Assembly (NCBI GenBank): GCA_031178065.1
Contig: JAPSJS010000004.1
Location: 39,831 to 103,830, forward strand
Reading direction: 5' to 3'
Length of the DNA stretch: 64,000 nucleotides
From: Altererythrobacter sp.
GTDB lineage: Bacteria > Pseudomonadota > Alphaproteobacteria > Sphingomonadales > Sphingomonadaceae
Shown: positions 29,846 to 39,990 of the stretch, in pieces
Position numbering within the stretch: position 1 is the first letter of the stretch
Layout: every line of letters starts with the position of its first letter
The notes under the pieces: generated by a model
Told to the model about the DNA's origin: nothing
Seen by the model: only the letters and a program-made list of their open reading frames with translations
Database searches by the model: none
Position numbers and translations under genes: made by a program

Positions 29846-31158
29846 CCGACCGGATTTTCGCAGACATCGCCCCGATCGCCTACGAAGGCATGGACAGCGA
29901 CAACATGCTCGCCTTCCGCCATTACGACCGGGACCGGCTGGTGCTGGGCAAGACGATGGCCGAGCACCTTCGGCTGGCGGTCTGCTATTGGCACAGCTTC
30001 GCCTGGCCCGGCGCCGACATCTTCGGGGCGGGCACGTTCGACCGGCCATGGATGCCCGGCGAGATATGCACGCCCGAGCGCGCAGCGCTGAAGCTCGATA
30101 ACGCGTTCGATTTCTTCGAGCGGCTGGGCGCGCCGTTCTTCTGCTTTCACGACGTCGACGCCATGGCGACCGCCGCGACACCGGAAGAGCATCACCGCAA
30201 CCTGTCCGACATCGTCGAGCAGATGGCGCGCCGAATGGAAACGGGCGGGATGAAGCTGCTGTGGGGCACGGCCAATCTCTTCTCGCACCCGCGCTATGCG
30301 GCGGGCGGAGCGACCAGTCCCGATCCCGAGATCTTCGCCTGGGCAGCCTTCCAGGTGCGCGAGATGCTGGAGGCGACGCATCGCCTGGGCGGTGCGAACT
30401 ACGTGCTCTGGGGCGGGCGCGAAGGCTACGACACGATCCTCAACACCGATCTGCGGCAGGAGATGGATCAACTCGGCCGCTTCCTGAACCTCGTGGTCGA
30501 GCACAAGCACAAGATCGGCTTTTCCGGCACGATCCTGATCGAGCCGAAGCCGCACGAGCCGACCAAGTATCAGTACGACCGCGACACGGCGACCGTGTAC
30601 GGCTTCCTCGAACGCTACGGCCTCGTCGACGAGGTCCGGGTCAATATCGAGGCGAACCATGCGACCCTCGCCGGCAACAGCTTCGAACACGAGATCGCCA
30701 CCGCGATGGCACTCGGCATTTTCGGGTCGATCGACATCAATCGCGGCGATCCGCAGAACGGCTGGGATACCGACCAGTTTCCCAACGACGTGCCGGGGCT
30801 CACGCTGGCCCTGCTCGAGATCCTGAAAGGCGGCGGCTTCACCACCGGCGGCTTCAACTTCGACGCGAAAGTGCGCCGGCAGTCGATCGACCCGATCGAC
30901 CTGTTCCACGGCCATATCGGCGGCATCGACGTGCTCGCGCGGGCACTGCTCAACGCGGCGGCGATCATCGAGGACGGGCGGCTCGGGCAGTTCGTCGAGG
31001 ACCGATATGCCGGCTGGCGGGGCGAGTTCGGGCGAAAGGCGCTGAACGAGCTGAGCCTCGAGGACCTCGCCGACCATGCGCTGCAGTCGAACGGCGAAAG
31101 GCGACCTCCCTCCGGCCGGCAGGAGTACCTCGAAAACCTGGTGAACAGGTTCGCATGA
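29842..31158 (+). CDS. xylA: Xylose isomerase
   Basis: [94 protein letters not shown]. Confidence 0.96.
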   Translation: MTDRIFADIAPIAYEGMDSDNMLAFRHYDRDRLVLGKTMAEHLRLAVCYWHSFAWPGADIFGAGTFDRPWMPGEICTPERAALKLDNAFDFFERLGAPFFCFHDVDAMATAATPEEHHRNLSDIVEQMARRMETGGMKLLWGTANLFSHPRYAAGGATSPDPEIFAWAAFQVREMLEATHRLGGANYVLWGGREGYDTILNTDLRQEMDQLGRFLNLVVEHKHKIGFSGTILIEPKPHEPTKYQYDRDTATVYGFLERYGLVDEVRVNIEANHATLAGNSFEHEIATAMALGIFGSIDINRGDPQNGWDTDQFPNDVPGLTLALLEILKGGGFTTGGFNFDAKVRRQSIDPIDLFHGHIGGIDVLARALLNAAAIIEDGRLGQFVEDRYAGWRGEFGRKALNELSLEDLADHALQSNGERRPPSGRQEYLENLVNRFA

Positions 31159-32738
31159 TGGACAAGCTCGACCGCCGCCGTTTCCTGGGCAACTCGGCCC
31201 TGGCCGCCGCCGCGCTTTCGCTGCCGGCCGCTGCCTATGCCGCGCCGGGGCGGAGCAGCGTCGTCTCCACGACCAAGGGCCGCGTGCGCGGCACGGTCGA
31301 GGACGGGCTCCACGTATTTCGCGGTCTGCGTTACGGACAGGACACGCGGCCGCACCGTTTCCAGGCGCCGCGCGCGCCGGAGCCGTGGAGCGGCATCGCC
31401 GATGCGACCGCCTTCGCGCCGTCCTGCCCGCAGCGGAGCGACCGCTACGCCTCGACCAGCGAGGATTGCCTGTTCCTCAACGTCTGGACGCCCGGGCCCG
31501 ACCCGCGCGCGAAGCGACCGGTGATGGTCTACATCCACGGCGGGGCCTATTCGTCGGGCAGCGTGGTCGATCCGCTGAACTATGGCCACCATCTCGCCTC
31601 ACACGGGGACGTGGTCGTCGTCACGCTGAACCACCGGCTCAACGCCTTCGGGTATCTCTATCTCTCGCGGCTCGATCCGCGCTTCCCTGACAGCGGCAAT
31701 ACCGGCCAGCTCGACCAGATTCTCGCACTACAGTGGATACGCGCCAATATCGCTAACTTCGGCGGCGATCCCGGCCGAGTTATGGTGTTCGGCCAGTCGG
31801 GCGGCGGCGCCAAGATCGCGACGATGATGGGCATGCCTGCGGCGAAGGGGCTGTTTCATAGCGCCGCGACGATGAGCGGGCAGCAGGTCACCGCCTCCGG
31901 CCCCCTCAACGCCAGTGCGCGCAGCCGCGCCTTTCTCGCCGATCTCGGCGTTCCGGAGAGCGACCTCGGCCGCCTGCTCGCCATGCCGACGGAGGCATTG
32001 GTCGAGGGGCTGGACGCGACCGATCCTGTCCTCGGCGGCGGCGTCTACTTCGGCCCGGTGCTCGACATGAAATGGCTGACCCGGCACCCGTTCTGGCCGG
32101 ACGCCAATCCGCAGTCGAACCATATCCCGATGATCCTCGGCAACACGCTCGACGAAACCCGTGCCTTCATCGATCCGGAGGGTCCGAAGATCACCGGCCT
32201 CGACTGGTCGAACATCGCCGAGCGCATGGCGCCCGAGCTGCGGATCGACATTCATCCCGAATGGGTCGTAGCGCAGTTCCGCGAACGCTATCCCGCGTAC
32301 ATGCCCGAGCAGGTCTTCTACGCCGCAACGACGGCGGGGCGGAGTTGGCGCGGGCAGGTGATCGAGGCGGACGAGCGCGCGCGGGCCGGCACCCCGACTT
32401 GGGTCTATCGCGTGGACTATCAGTCGCCGGTCGAGCCGCGTCGGGGCGCGCCGCACACGATCGACATCCCGCTCGTCTTCGGCACGCTCGACGCGGAAGG
32501 ATCGATCACCGGCACGGGGCCGGACGCGCGGGCGCTGAGCGGGAAGATGATGGACTCCTTCGTCGCCCTCGCGCGCGGGGGCGATCCGAACCATGGCGGC
32601 ATACCGGAATGGCCGGTCCATACCTTGCCGGACCGCGAGACGATGCTGTTCGGCACAGAGGTCCGCGTGGCCAACGACCCGCGCCAGTGGGAGCGCGAGC
32701 TCTTCGGCCGGGTCCCCTATATCCAGCCGGGGACCTAG
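31155..32738 (+). CDS. Carboxylesterase family B with Tat signal
   Basis: [54 protein letters not shown] motifs. Confidence 0.9.
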   Translation: MMDKLDRRRFLGNSALAAAALSLPAAAYAAPGRSSVVSTTKGRVRGTVEDGLHVFRGLRYGQDTRPHRFQAPRAPEPWSGIADATAFAPSCPQRSDRYASTSEDCLFLNVWTPGPDPRAKRPVMVYIHGGAYSSGSVVDPLNYGHHLASHGDVVVVTLNHRLNAFGYLYLSRLDPRFPDSGNTGQLDQILALQWIRANIANFGGDPGRVMVFGQSGGGAKIATMMGMPAAKGLFHSAATMSGQQVTASGPLNASARSRAFLADLGVPESDLGRLLAMPTEALVEGLDATDPVLGGGVYFGPVLDMKWLTRHPFWPDANPQSNHIPMILGNTLDETRAFIDPEGPKITGLDWSNIAERMAPELRIDIHPEWVVAQFRERYPAYMPEQVFYAATTAGRSWRGQVIEADERARAGTPTWVYRVDYQSPVEPRRGAPHTIDIPLVFGTLDAEGSITGTGPDARALSGKMMDSFVALARGGDPNHGGIPEWPVHTLPDRETMLFGTEVRVANDPRQWERELFGRVPYIQPGT

Positions 32739-32950
32739 TCGTCCGTTCGCGCGGGCAGCGGGTAGGAAATGATGAGCTCCAGCGGCTCGGGTCCGACTTG
32801 CCGAATGCCGACTTCCGCATCGGCGTAGAGGTAAGCCGCCATCCCAGGCCCAAGTCGCCGTGTCTTTCCGTCGCTCTCGAGCTCGCCTTCGCCCGAGAGC
32901 ACGTAGTAGACTTCGTCATGGTTGATCGGGTGGAATGCCGATCGCGGCAC
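32735..32950 (-). CDS. Cupin domain fragment, probably the frameshifted C-terminal part of the upstream ThuA gene
   Basis: HPINHDEVYYVLSGEGELESDGKTRRLGPGMAAYLYADAEVGIRQVG; continues RKRVLHPGAAIG of the ThuA ORF after a 1-nt shift near 32931. Confidence 0.6.
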   Translation of the reverse strand: MPRSAFHPINHDEVYYVLSGEGELESDGKTRRLGPGMAAYLYADAEVGIRQVGPEPLELIISYPLPARTDD

Positions 32951-33857
32951 CAGGATGAAGCACGCGCTTGCGGAACTCCATCGACCGCTGCGGTGCGGCG
33001 TCGCTGATCCTGTAGGCGGTGCTCATGCCGATGGCGCCGTGCGGCGGCGGCTCCTGCCGGACGACCTGCTTCTCGTCGATGACGATGCCCTTCGCGGCCG
33101 GCTGCTGCAGGCCGGCCGCCCAGCGCAGGCCGGCGGCGAGGTGCGCAAGGAACAGCGGCTCGGAATAGCTTTCCGGCGTGTGCCCCATCGCGGTGTAGAA
33201 GACGCGGCCGCCCTCGAAACGGTGCGCCCAGGCGACCGGCTTGGGATTGACCGCCGCCTCGCCGATCGACGCGGGATCGAACGTGGCGAGGAGGGTAACT
33301 GTCGGGTCGAAGTCTTCGAACAGGTAATACTCGTCGGTGCGCCGGAAGCTTTCGGGCAGCACGCGGGCGGCGGGGTGATCGGCATCGGTGCGGTGGAGGT
33401 CGGCTGTCGGCGTCCCTTCCGGATGGCGGGCGAACCGTCCGCCGATCATCCGCCGGTACCAGGGCCAGTGCGCGTGCGAATCGGCCGCGGCATGGATGCC
33501 GACCACACCGCCGCCGCCGCGAACGAACGCCTGTAATCCGGCACGGCGCGGGCCGACGAGCCATTCGGAAGCAGGGTTCTTCCGATCAGTGGTGGTGTTG
33601 AGCAGGATGATCGCGGTGAAGCCGTCCAGTCCGTCACTCTCGAAAACCGCGGGGTCTTCCGAGGCGACCAGCGTGAACCCCTCCCGTTTGGCGAGATCGC
33701 GGATTGCCGCAATGCCGGGTTCGATCGAGGCATGGCGGTAGCCGGTGGTGTGGCTGAACAGCAGGACCTTCGGCGCGGCCCAGGCCGCCGCGGGACTGAA
33801 AGCAAGGGAAAGGATCAGCGCAAGGGCGCCGACGATTCGTATCGCTACTGCCGCCAT
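32916..33857 (-). CDS. ThuA-domain protein, exported
   Basis: KVLLFSHTTGYRHASIEPGIAAIRDLAK...IHAAADSHAHWPWYRRMIGGRFARHP...RTDEYYLFED...VFYTAMGHTPESY. Confidence 0.88.
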   Translation of the reverse strand: MAAVAIRIVGALALILSLAFSPAAAWAAPKVLLFSHTTGYRHASIEPGIAAIRDLAKREGFTLVASEDPAVFESDGLDGFTAIILLNTTTDRKNPASEWLVGPRRAGLQAFVRGGGGVVGIHAAADSHAHWPWYRRMIGGRFARHPEGTPTADLHRTDADHPAARVLPESFRRTDEYYLFEDFDPTVTLLATFDPASIGEAAVNPKPVAWAHRFEGGRVFYTAMGHTPESYSEPLFLAHLAAGLRWAAGLQQPAAKGIVIDEKQVVRQEPPPHGAIGMSTAYRISDAAPQRSMEFRKRVLHPGAAIGIPPDQP

Positions 33858-35227
33858 CAGTCCGCCCCCTGCTGCCGCATCAGCCGGTCGCGTGTGCTGG
33901 TCGGCTGCTGGACGAAATCGTCCGCCTGGCCCGGATAGCGCCCGGACTTAGGTTCCATCGTATCAAGGTTCCACTCCGCCGCGACGAAGGGCGCGCGGGT
34001 GGGTTCGACCACCGGATAGCCGCCGACTTCCTCCTCGCTGTCGATGATCTCTCCGCGGCCTTCGGCGACATCGAATATCACGCGGATGTCATGCGCATCG
34101 CGGTCCCACGGACGGGCGCCGGCATATCGCAGGACATGCGTTTCCACCTGATTCGCCGGGAGCACGTCGAGCGCTTCGGGCCAGACGGGCGGCTCGTCGG
34201 TTTCGACGATCTTCGCAGGGCTGGTGGTGTACCGGCCGAACATCGGCAGCGGCTCGCCCAGTCGGCCGACCGCGATGTTGTCGCGACCGTAGTAGCGCAG
34301 GTCGCCGACGCCGCCGATCGCCAGGAAAGTGATGTCGTCGCGCGTGGAGAAGCCCCCGCGCAGGACATTGCCGACCGCCGAGAGTTCACCGGCCTGGTGC
34401 GGGTGGTCGCCCCATTCCAGATCCATCAGGTTGTAATGGATCGCCTGCGTGCCCGGATTGAAGATGAAGTTATTCACCACCGCCGCCTGCGCACCGCCCT
34501 TCAGCATCGGATTGCGCTCGTAATTGTGGGCATAGAGGTTGCGGTAGATGAGGATGCCGGTCGCGTTGTCGTGGATCAACGAGCCCTTGCTGTGCTCTCC
34601 CTTCGGGTGGCTGGCATGCGCGAGGCCTTCGGCCAGGATGTTGTAGGAGAACGTGATATTCCGCGAGGTTCCCGCGCGCCATTCCTCCACCGTCTCGCCG
34701 GTGAAACGAGGGCCGGAGGCGGACAGGTTCTCGTCCACGGCCCAGGTGATCGAGCAATGATCGACGATCACATTGCGGGCGGCGACGGTGGAGATGCCGT
34801 CTGCTTCCCAGTCGCTCCGTTTGGGCTTTCCGGATACGCCCGAGCGGATGCGGATGTGGCGGACGATGACGTCGTGCGTGCGAATATCGAATCCGCCGCG
34901 GATGACGGTGATGCCTGGTGACGGTGCGGTTTGCCCGGCGATGGTGAGGTATGGCTCGTCGATATTTATGGTGGTGAGGCCGAGATCGATCACGCCGCCG
35001 ACCTCGAACACCACGATTCGCGGGCCGCGCGCCTCGAGCGCCGCCTTGAGCGAGCCGGGCCCGTCGGCATCGAGATTGGTGACCCGTATGATCGCGCCGC
35101 CGCGTCCGCCCTCGGTCACCGCGGCCCACCCGGCCGCGTCTGGAAAGGCTTCCGCGCGTAGCGGCGAGGCCACAATCAGCAGCAGAAGGGGCAGCAGAAC
35201 ACGCATCATCATCTCTCTCCCAATCAC
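33857..35227 (-). CDS. Pectate lyase family 1-like polysaccharide lyase
   Basis: GWAAVTEGGRGGAIIRVTNLDADGPGSLKAALEA, ISTVAARNVIVDHCSITWAVDENLS, AVVNNFIFNPGTQAIHYN. Confidence 0.85.
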   Translation of the reverse strand: MIGREMMMRVLLPLLLLIVASPLRAEAFPDAAGWAAVTEGGRGGAIIRVTNLDADGPGSLKAALEARGPRIVVFEVGGVIDLGLTTINIDEPYLTIAGQTAPSPGITVIRGGFDIRTHDVIVRHIRIRSGVSGKPKRSDWEADGISTVAARNVIVDHCSITWAVDENLSASGPRFTGETVEEWRAGTSRNITFSYNILAEGLAHASHPKGEHSKGSLIHDNATGILIYRNLYAHNYERNPMLKGGAQAAVVNNFIFNPGTQAIHYNLMDLEWGDHPHQAGELSAVGNVLRGGFSTRDDITFLAIGGVGDLRYYGRDNIAVGRLGEPLPMFGRYTTSPAKIVETDEPPVWPEALDVLPANQVETHVLRYAGARPWDRDAHDIRVIFDVAEGRGEIIDSEEEVGGYPVVEPTRAPFVAAEWNLDTMEPKSGRYPGQADDFVQQPTSTRDRLMRQQGAD

Positions 35228-35263
35228 CGGTCTTGACAGCGTCTCGCGCCGGGCGCAGTCTTA

Positions 35264-35277
35264 TGACACCGGTTACT
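35264..35277. promoter_or_regulatory. Operator copy e: TGACACCGGTTACT
   Basis: Same core, 37 bp upstream of PL1-like lyase start. Confidence 0.65.
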
Positions 35278-35400
35278 TACATCTTACAACCGGGATGATG
35301 ACTGAGCGGATAAGCACAGCATCGGCGGGAGAGAGTGAAGGGGCGCCGTCATTGCCTCAACTCCAGAGTTCGTTCTCCCAGCCATGCCGTCGTCTGGCTT

Positions 35401-35414
35401 AGACACCGGTGTCA
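35401..35414. promoter_or_regulatory. Operator copy f: AGACACCGGTGTCA (12-bp perfect palindrome GACACCGGTGTC)
   Basis: 48 bp upstream of TonB receptor start. Confidence 0.7.
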
Positions 35415-35461
35415 TACGGTTTTATTCGCCTCCATGGGCGAAAAGGACAAGGGAGAGAGGA

Positions 35462-38263
35462 ATGCGCAAGGATCAGAACATCGAGCGGCGGAAGCTCACG
35501 CCGACGCGGCTCATGGGGGCCACTTCGTTTTTTGTCTTGGCGGCCGCCGCGCTGCCGACCGCGGCAAGCGCGCAGGAGACCGATACATCCCCAAGCCCCA
35601 CCAGCGGGGCCGCGGATGAAGCGGTCGCCGAGGAGGCGATCGGGGAGGAAGGCAACGTAATCGTCGTAAGCGGCTTCCGCGCCTCGCTCGATGCCGCGCT
35701 CGACATGAAGCGCGAATCGGTTTCCGCGATCGACGTCATCGTGGCCGAGGACATCGCCAAGTTCCCCGATCAGAACCTCGCCGAATCGCTGCAGCGCATT
35801 CCGGGTGTCGCCATCGAGCGCGACGCCGGCGAGGGGCGTGCGATCACCGTGCGCGGTCTCGGCGCGCAGTTCACCCGCGTTCGGGTCAACGGCATGGAGA
35901 CGATCGCGACGTCGACCGACGGCGCGTCCGCCAACCGCGACCGCGCGTTCGATTTCAACGTCTTCGCGTCCGAGCTGTTCAATTCGATCGTTGTGCACAA
36001 GACCGCTTCGGCCTCGCTCGACGAGGGTTCGCTGGGCGCCGTCGTGGATCTCAACACCGGCAATCCCATCAGCTACGGCGCCGGCCTGACGCTGACCGCA
36101 TCGGCGCAGGCACGCTACAACGACCTCAACGACAATGTCGGCCCGCGCCTCGCCGGGCTGATCGGCTGGACCAACGACGCCGAGACGTTCGGCGTGTCCG
36201 CATCGGTCGCCTATTCGAAGTACAAGACCTCGGAACTCGGCAACAACTCGGTGCGCTGGGCGCAGGATCCGTTCCGTTCGGTCAACGGCGTCGCATGCGA
36301 CCTCGACAATCCGACCGGCGAGTGCGCGGAGGTCGCCGATGCCTTCCACCCGCGCATTCCGCGTTACGGCCTGGTGGACCACGACCGCGAACGCCTGGGT
36401 GCCACCGCCTCAATCCAGTTCCAGCCGACCGACCGCACCAATATCTCGATCGACGGCCTCTATTCGAACTTCAAGGAGGATCGCGACGAGTTCTGGGGTG
36501 AGGTGCTTCTCCGCAGCGAAGAAGACACCATCGACATTTCGAACTACGTGATCGACGGCGACAACAACATCATATCGGCCGAGCTGGACAACGCCTACGT
36601 CCGCACCGAGCGTTACCACCGCGAGAGCGAGACCGAGTTCTATCAGATCTCGGCCAATATCGATCACGAGTTCAGCGACGCGTTCAGGGGAACGCTGCGG
36701 GGCGGCTTCTCCCGGTCGGATGCGGACATTCCGATCGAAACCTCGCTGATGTTCGACGACCGGGCGGACGGTTACACCTACGACTACAGCGACATGAAGT
36801 CGCCGCTCCTGGTCTTCGGCCCGGGGATCGACGATCCTGCAGCGTTTGAATTCGCCGAGTTCCGCGACCGGCCGTCGTTCCTCACCAACAAGTTCCGCAC
36901 GATTGCGCTCGACCTGGAGTGGGACGTGGCCGACGGCTTCCAACTCGCCAGCGGCGCGTTCTACCGCCGGTTCGATTTCGACACGATCGGATACCGTCGC
37001 GACGGCGTCTACTGTCAGGAGTTCGACTGCGCGCCGGGTGCCACCGGTGCGCCGGTGACCGGCGATCTGGCGGAAATCTTCGATCTTGGCGACGCGGGTC
37101 AGCCATCGGGCAACACCAATAGCTGGGTGGTCCCCAATCTCGACGCCGCGACCGACTTCATCGACCTGTACGGCCGCGAACGCGTGCTGCAGCAGGGCGA
37201 GCAACGCGATGTCACGGAAGAAGTGAAGGGCGGTTGGCTGCAGGCGAACTACGAAACCTCGCTGTTCGGCATGCGTGTGACGGGTAACGCTGGCGTCCGT
37301 TACGCCAAGACCGACCAGACGTCAGGGGGTTTCCTCAGCGGCACCTATCTGACGGTCGAGCGCAGTTACGACGACTGGCTGCCGGCGATGAACGTCAATA
37401 TCTTCCCCGCCGACAACCTGATCCTGCGCAGTGCCATCGCCAAGGTGATGACCCGGCCGAGCCTGGGATCGCTCACGCCGGGCGGCTCGGTCGATCAGTT
37501 CAACTACCGCATCTCTTCGGGCAATCCCTACATCGACCCCTATCGCGCGACCAATTACGACGTGGCGCTCGAGTGGTACTTCGCTCCCGGCGCGCTCGCG
37601 TCCGTCGCACTGTTCGCAAAGGACATCGTGAGCTTCCCGCTGGGCACGTCGACCGAGGGTACCTGGGCCGACAGCGGCTTGCCGACGTCGCTGCTGACAC
37701 CCGGAACGCCGGTTTACGACGCGATCGTCAATGGCACGGACCCGGACCGCGAATTCGAGTTCAGGACGACCGGGAACGGGCCGGGGGCAAGCCTCAAGGG
37801 CGTCGAATTCGGCCTTAATCTGCCGTTCTCGGTGTTCTCGGACTCGAGCATGCTGCGCCACTTCGGCGTGCTCGGCAACGTCACCCTGATCGACAGCGAG
37901 GTCGATTACACGGTTAGCGGTGACGTCTACACTCGCCCGCTTCTCGGGCTGTCGAAGAAGTCGGCGAACGGCACCGTCTACTATGACGACGGCAAGCTCT
38001 CGATCCGCGTGTCGGCTGCCTATCGCGGCGGCTATCTCACCGGCACGAGCGGCAACAGCAACATCTTCGAAGGGTTCGGCAGCTCGCTCAACCTCGACGC
38101 CGCCATCAGGTACCAGGTTACCGACCAGATCGAAGTGTCGCTCGACGGCACCAATCTTACCGACGACTACCGGTATCGCTGGACCGACGATTTCGCGCGC
38201 CGGAACTACGAGAACAATCACTTCGGCCGGGTGATCATGGCAGGCGTGCGCTTCAAGCTGTGA
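35462..38263 (+). CDS. TonB-dependent receptor (Xanthomonas/Caulobacter long type)
   Basis: VIVVSGFRASLDAALDMKRESVSAIDVIVAEDIAKFPDQNLAESLQRIPGVAIERDAGEGRAITVRGLGAQFTRVRVNGME; C-terminal GVRFKL. Confidence 0.95.
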   Translation: MRKDQNIERRKLTPTRLMGATSFFVLAAAALPTAASAQETDTSPSPTSGAADEAVAEEAIGEEGNVIVVSGFRASLDAALDMKRESVSAIDVIVAEDIAKFPDQNLAESLQRIPGVAIERDAGEGRAITVRGLGAQFTRVRVNGMETIATSTDGASANRDRAFDFNVFASELFNSIVVHKTASASLDEGSLGAVVDLNTGNPISYGAGLTLTASAQARYNDLNDNVGPRLAGLIGWTNDAETFGVSASVAYSKYKTSELGNNSVRWAQDPFRSVNGVACDLDNPTGECAEVADAFHPRIPRYGLVDHDRERLGATASIQFQPTDRTNISIDGLYSNFKEDRDEFWGEVLLRSEEDTIDISNYVIDGDNNIISAELDNAYVRTERYHRESETEFYQISANIDHEFSDAFRGTLRGGFSRSDADIPIETSLMFDDRADGYTYDYSDMKSPLLVFGPGIDDPAAFEFAEFRDRPSFLTNKFRTIALDLEWDVADGFQLASGAFYRRFDFDTIGYRRDGVYCQEFDCAPGATGAPVTGDLAEIFDLGDAGQPSGNTNSWVVPNLDAATDFIDLYGRERVLQQGEQRDVTEEVKGGWLQANYETSLFGMRVTGNAGVRYAKTDQTSGGFLSGTYLTVERSYDDWLPAMNVNIFPADNLILRSAIAKVMTRPSLGSLTPGGSVDQFNYRISSGNPYIDPYRATNYDVALEWYFAPGALASVALFAKDIVSFPLGTSTEGTWADSGLPTSLLTPGTPVYDAIVNGTDPDREFEFRTTGNGPGASLKGVEFGLNLPFSVFSDSSMLRHFGVLGNVTLIDSEVDYTVSGDVYTRPLLGLSKKSANGTVYYDDGKLSIRVSAAYRGGYLTGTSGNSNIFEGFGSSLNLDAAIRYQVTDQIEVSLDGTNLTDDYRYRWTDDFARRNYENNHFGRVIMAGVRFKL

Positions 38264-38289
38264 TGCGCTTCGTCAGGTAACTCCCCCTT

Positions 38290-38330
38290 GGCCGGCTCGC
38301 ACGATCGGTGCGGCCGGCCACTTCTTTCTT
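38290..38330 (+). terminator. Rho-independent-type hairpin with T-rich tail
   Basis: GGCCGGC-t-CGCAC-gatcg-GTGCG-GCCGGCC followed by acttctttctt, between TonB receptor and GH43. Confidence 0.7.
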
Positions 38331-38349
38331 GCAAGGAGGTTTCTCCAGC

Positions 38350-39990
38350 ATGTTCGATCGAAGGACCGGCCTGAAGGCGGTCGCAGCCGCCGGTATCCTC
38401 CACCTCCTGCCGGGCCGGGCCCTGGCGCAGGGCTCACGCGCGACGTCCGCGCTCGACCCCTATGCGCACATGGCTTGGGGCAAGGGCTTCGAAGGGCAAC
38501 GCAAGGCGGACCTCGGCGACGGACGGTTCCTCAATCCGGTATTCGCCGGCGACCATCCGGATCCGACCATCCTGCGGGATGGGGACGATTACTATCTCAC
38601 TTTCTCCAGCTTCGATGCTTATCCGGGCCTCGTCATCTGGCACAGCCTCGATCTGGTGAACTGGCAGCCGGTGACGGCCGCGCTCACGAAGCCGATCGGT
38701 TCCGTCTGGGCGCCCGAGCTGGTCAAGCACGACGGCCGCTACTTCCTCTACATCCCGGCGCGGTTCCCCGATTACAAATCGATCTACGTCATCCACGCGG
38801 AGCGGATCGAAGGGCCGTGGTCCGACCCGATCGACCTGAAACTCCCCGATCATATCGATCCCGGCCATGCCGTGGGCGAGGACGGCAGCCGCTGGCTGTT
38901 CCTCTCCGGCGGCGACCGCGTGCGGCTGGCGCCCGACGGCCTTTCGGTCGTGGGCGAGGTCGAGCATGTCTACGACCCCTGGCGCTATCCGGAGGAGTGG
39001 GTGGTCGAGACGTTCGCGCCCGAGGGACCCAAGATCACCCGGCGCGGCGACTACTATTACATGACCACGGCCGTGGGCGGCACGGCGGGGCCGCCGACCG
39101 GACATATGGTCATCATGGCGCGCTCGCGTTCCATTCACGGCCCTTGGGAGCATGCGCCGAACAACCCGCAGATCCGCACGAAGAGCGCGCGCGAGAAATG
39201 GTGGTCGCGCGGCCATGCGACGCTGTTCGAAGGGCCGGGCGGCCAGTGGTGGATGATCTATCACGGCTACGAGAACGGCTACTGGACGCTCGGCCGGCAG
39301 GCCTTGCTGGAACCGGTCGAATGGGCCGAGGACGGCTGGATAAAGCCGATTGGCGGCGATCTGTCGGAGCCGATCAAAAAGCCGATTGATCTCGCCGACC
39401 AGCAGCACGGGATGCCGCTCAGCGACGATTTCACGGCCGACAAGTTCGGCGTCCAGTGGAGCTTCTACGACCCCGCGCCCAACGAGGTGCAGCGCCTCCG
39501 CCGGGCGAACGGCGTGCTCCACATGCGCGGCAAGGGGAGCACGCCCAGTGATTGTTCACCGCTGTCGTTCGTCAACGGCGACCAGCGCTATCGCATCGAG
39601 GCGGATGTCGAGGTAGATCCGGGCGCCGAAGCGGGGCTGCTCCTGTTCTACAACCGGCGGCTCTATGCCGGGCTCGGTTTCGGGGAGAAGGGGCTGATGA
39701 TGCACCGCTACGGCCTGCAGCGCGCGCGCGGCGCCATACCCGGCCAGCGCGACAAGGGCGCGGCACCGGTGAATCGGATGCGGATTCGGCTGACCAACGA
39801 CCGCAATATCCTCACCATCCACACCAGCCAGGACGGCGGGCGAAGCTGGCAGAAGTTCGACGTGCAGATGGAAGTCTCCGGCTATCATCACAACGTCGCA
39901 TACGACTTCCTCAGCCTTCGCCCGGCGCTCTACGTTGCCGGAAGCGGCGAAGGGCGGTTCTCCAATTTCACCTATGAGGCACTGGCATGA
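38350..39990 (+). CDS. Glycoside hydrolase family 43-like protein with Tat-like signal
   Basis: NPVFAGDHPDPTILRDGDDYYLTFSSF, SVWAPELVKHDGRYFLYIPAR, GHATLFEGPGGQWWMIYHGYENG. Confidence 0.92.
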   Translation: MFDRRTGLKAVAAAGILHLLPGRALAQGSRATSALDPYAHMAWGKGFEGQRKADLGDGRFLNPVFAGDHPDPTILRDGDDYYLTFSSFDAYPGLVIWHSLDLVNWQPVTAALTKPIGSVWAPELVKHDGRYFLYIPARFPDYKSIYVIHAERIEGPWSDPIDLKLPDHIDPGHAVGEDGSRWLFLSGGDRVRLAPDGLSVVGEVEHVYDPWRYPEEWVVETFAPEGPKITRRGDYYYMTTAVGGTAGPPTGHMVIMARSRSIHGPWEHAPNNPQIRTKSAREKWWSRGHATLFEGPGGQWWMIYHGYENGYWTLGRQALLEPVEWAEDGWIKPIGGDLSEPIKKPIDLADQQHGMPLSDDFTADKFGVQWSFYDPAPNEVQRLRRANGVLHMRGKGSTPSDCSPLSFVNGDQRYRIEADVEVDPGAEAGLLLFYNRRLYAGLGFGEKGLMMHRYGLQRARGAIPGQRDKGAAPVNRMRIRLTNDRNILTIHTSQDGGRSWQKFDVQMEVSGYHHNVAYDFLSLRPALYVAGSGEGRFSNFTYEALA

